From positions 1 through 21,475 of the forward strand of contig QNXS01000025.1 in the NCBI GenBank assembly GCA_003978865.1: a DNA stretch of 21,475 nucleotides, in the 5' to 3' direction. The translations under genes and the position numbers were made by a program. Under the pieces are notes generated by a model. The model saw only the letters and a list, made by a program, of their open reading frames with translations. It made no database searches and was not told the origin of the DNA. This DNA comes from Archaeoglobus sp. (lineage in GTDB: Archaea; Halobacteriota; Archaeoglobi; Archaeoglobales; Archaeoglobaceae). Shown here piece by piece: positions 21,335 to 21,475 of this stretch; the stretch's first letter is position 1; each line of letters starts with the position of its first letter.

Positions 21335-21475
21335 TTATTCCACCCAAACCGAACTTCTGAACAGAAACACTCCTGCGGGTTTGTAGACTATGCTAATGTG
21401 TATTTTTGTTCTGCTGAGTATAACATGTTCCGATTTACAGTAACATGTTAGTTTGTCTCCGGGTGTTATATACTC
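21335..21475 (-). CDS. C-terminal fragment of a beta-rich, probably exported protein (5' part outside window)
   Basis: An open frame on the minus strand enters from the right edge and ends with TAA at 21335-21337, giving 46 residues. The visible part, ITPGDKLTCYCKSEHVIL then KIHISIVYKPAGVFLFRSSVWVE, alternates hydrophobic strands and ends with a Y-K-P-A-G strand pattern like the C-terminal beta-sandwich strands of archaeal pilin/archaellin-type proteins. The two close cysteines (C-Y-C) are unusual. The frame has no competing open frame and converges with the DUF134 gene across 14 bases. Coding is likely, the family is a guess. Confidence 0.55.
   Translation of the reverse strand, partial: EYITPGDKLTCYCKSEHVILSRTKIHISIVYKPAGVFLFRSSVWVE

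Overview
The window looks like a chromosome segment of a thermophilic euryarchaeon. Archaeoglobales (Archaeoglobus, Ferroglobus or Geoglobus-like) is the best guess, not a proof. The reasons are an archaeal-type tyrosyl-tRNA synthetase and aIF1A, a tRNA-Arg gene with no encoded CCA, TATA boxes about 25-28 nt before the start codons of many lead genes (leaderless style) with GGTGA-type ribosome binding sites inside operons, archaeal ether-lipid head-group enzymes, a methanopterin-pathway aldolase, a CobN-like chelatase and a YeiH-type anion transporter. Base composition is moderately AT-rich and Arg codons are mostly AGA/AGG, which the tRNA-Arg(UCU) in the window would read. Genes are packed tightly and there is no gene-free stretch longer than about 165 bases. 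I see no insertion sequence, phage gene or CRISPR array.

Left block (1-3073, minus strand): an apparent operon reads, in transcription order, archaeosortase (artA-like), archaetidylserine decarboxylase (psd), archaetidylserine synthase (pssA), dihydroneopterin aldolase (mptD) and a HemK2-type glutamine methyltransferase. Beyond it lies the start of a small Gly/aromatic-rich DUF5320-like protein cut by the window edge. The sortase-plus-lipid-enzyme trio fits the known pathway that swaps a C-terminal transmembrane tag for a lipid anchor on surface proteins.

Centre (3192-10049): tyrS and aIF1A run on the plus strand. Facing them on the minus strand are a divergent luciferase-like TIM-barrel protein with a ribbon-helix-helix/cysteine-cluster protein, a cytoplasmic beta-propeller protein, and a large YeiH-like (putative sulfate/sulfite exporter) membrane protein. 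A divergent GPN-loop GTPase is followed by tRNA-Arg(UCU). The tRNA 3' end overlaps, in antisense, the 3' end of a nitrilase-family gene, which takes its stop codon from the tRNA T-loop.

Right block (10063-21475): cobN (plus) and carB (minus) converge and share a TTAA stop-codon overlap. A GNAT acetyltransferase, then a secreted phospholipase-D-like protein directly abutting a class II-type histone-deacetylase-family gene, an HD-domain phosphohydrolase, a small unknown protein and a DUF134/UPF0251 HTH-zinc-ribbon protein all run on the plus strand. The window ends inside the 3' part of a minus-strand gene, probably exported.

The most interesting points are the contiguous archaeosortase/PS-synthase/PS-decarboxylase operon, the tRNA/nitrilase antisense overlap, one palindromic TATA element placed to serve two divergent genes, the uncharacterised RHH-Cys plus luciferase-like pair, and the secreted PLD protein coupled to a deacetylase.
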